Shown piece after piece: positions 53,180-53,903 of a DNA stretch of 53,903 nucleotides. The stretch is from Candidatus Poribacteria bacterium (GTDB lineage: Bacteria > Poribacteria > WGA-4E > PCPOR2b). How positions within the stretch are numbered: the stretch's first letter is position 1; every line of letters begins with the position of its first letter. Where the stretch lies: positions 1-53,903 of the forward strand of contig JAJEAL010000016.1 of the NCBI GenBank assembly GCA_022822785.1. The letters run 5' to 3'. The notes under the pieces were generated by a model. It did no database searches. It was not told the DNA's origin and saw nothing but the letters and a program-made list of their open reading frames with translations. The translations under genes and the position numbers were made by a program.

Positions 53180-53903
53180 GAGTCGTGCACTAATCTTATT
53201 TTGGAATTCAGTAATTGTTGGAAATCTATCTTCATGTGCGCCACCTAACATCTTTCTGACGCCTTCTGTATCTGTGCTGACTCTCCGGCTAAATTCTAAT
53301 TGCCAAGCATTGAGACTCTCATCCCATACTGTCTTAAATGTGCAAAAATGGATGGCGTCTTCATCTGTCGCAGCGCGTAAATCGCCGGCGTCCGTAGCGG
53401 ATTGTATGTAATCAAGTCCAACGTCTTGAATCACAAATACAATTTTCTTTTTCCAATATTCAACAACCATCCCTTTTTTATACACCTGTTGCATCATCGT
53501 TTTTAAAAATTCATTTGCCCAATTGATTCCATATTTATAGTTCTGCTGTTTAAATCGACCAGTCTGCTTGAAGTCTACAACTCCTGGCCAGGGCGTTCCA
53601 GTTGTACCCGCTGCTTGAAGTTCAACACATAGAAAGTCCTCTATTATACCTCTTTTCATCTTTGCTGCTACAAAGTCGATGCTGCCTGCTACACCACAAG
53701 ACACCTCAGATGCCCACTTTATCTGATGATCATCCGTTACAATGCCAAAATATAATTTCTCGATTGTGTTATAGACCACTTTTTCTTGTAGCCGATGGGG
53801 ACATACAATAATCGGAGTTATCTTTTCAAGGAAATTACCCTTGTAGCCTACAGTACATACTCCTACTTTGATTTCGGGCTCACTTTTCCTTGGCTTTCTA
53901 CAT
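53162..53903 (-). CDS. NotI-like type II restriction endonuclease (partial at window edge)
   Basis: Open from 53903 to the stop at 53162, at least 246 residues; the N-terminus lies outside the window. A start at GTG 53779 would remove the Cys-rich segment VGVCTVGYKG...PIIVCPHRLQ, which looks conserved, so the gene is longer. ELQAAGTTGTPWPGVVDF, with an acidic catalytic cluster just upstream (IEDFLCVE), strongly resembles the NotI/EagI endonuclease family; those enzymes also have a cysteine-bound iron site. Recognition sequence unknown. It is convergent with the methyltransferase and thus not under the same promoter. I base this on recalled motifs, so a profile search is needed for proof. Confidence 0.75.
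   Translation of the reverse strand, partial: CRKPRKSEPEIKVGVCTVGYKGNFLEKITPIIVCPHRLQEKVVYNTIEKLYFGIVTDDHQIKWASEVSCGVAGSIDFVAAKMKRGIIEDFLCVELQAAGTTGTPWPGVVDFKQTGRFKQQNYKYGINWANEFLKTMMQQVYKKGMVVEYWKKKIVFVIQDVGLDYIQSATDAGDLRAATDEDAIHFCTFKTVWDESLNAWQLEFSRRVSTDTEGVRKMLGGAHEDRFPTITEFQNKISARLSNAQA

Overview
The window looks like chromosomal DNA of an uncultured Gram-negative bacterium. A Kdo transferase (waaA) implies lipopolysaccharide. A PorV/UPF0164-type outer-membrane protein sits next to a protein with a FlgD-like C-terminal Ig domain. There are many 'environmental' catabolic families: a phytanoyl-CoA-dioxygenase-like oxygenase, a CehA/McbA hydrolase, a BNR sialidase-like protein, xylose-isomerase-like TIM barrels and a Gfo/Idh/MocA dehydrogenase. 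This mix, together with abundant small palindromic repeats, resembles Candidatus Poribacteria or related FCB-side lineages. That placement is inference; no rRNA or tRNA gene is visible here.

Layout. 0.1-1.3 kb (+): iron-type alcohol dehydrogenase. 1.4-7.4 kb (-): ComM/YifB, then a catabolic run (acetamidase/formamidase, two TIM-barrel isomerase-like proteins, a ThDP enzyme). 7.4-8.2 kb: a gene-free repeat island. 8.2-9.6 kb (+): a DNA methyltransferase fused to an HNH nuclease. 10.2-14.1 kb (+): two CBS-domain proteins coupled to a 2-oxoacid:ferredoxin oxidoreductase (KorA/KorB). 14.2-17.4 kb: an ABC permease without partners and an S9 peptidase. 17.4-22.9 kb: a structured leader with terminator and antiterminator, then thrC, an aspartate/aromatic aminotransferase and a pair of M16 peptidases, the first frameshifted. 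22.95-25.4 kb: repeat islands around a small-molecule kinase-like gene and a GDPD phosphodiesterase. 25.4-31.4 kb (-): a large unknown protein, a truncated HigA-type antitoxin, an aldo/keto reductase, a secreted WD40-trypsin fusion and a DUF2283 protein.

31.7-35.4 kb: methyltransferase, Gfo/Idh/MocA dehydrogenase, DnaQ-like exonuclease and glycerate kinase. 35.6-41.8 kb (+): PorV-like protein, Ig/FlgD-domain secreted protein, DUF4340 protein with four internal repeats, thioredoxin and Kdo transferase. 41.8-51.5 kb (-): a seven-gene catabolic or surface-polymer run (lactonase, threonine aldolase, sialidase-like, ThDP enzyme, CehA-like hydrolase, phytanoyl dioxygenase-like, DNRLRE protein). 51.7-53.9 kb: a compact AT-richer restriction-modification locus. 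It has a Phd/YefM-type protein behind a consensus promoter with a perfect operator-like palindrome, an SPPY-type DNA methyltransferase, and a convergent NotI-like endonuclease cut by the window edge.

The three observations most worth following are the attenuator-like leader before thrC, the Phd-like regulator embedded in a NotI-type restriction-modification locus, and the set of foldback/MITE-like repeats, one family of which shows compensatory base changes between its two copies.
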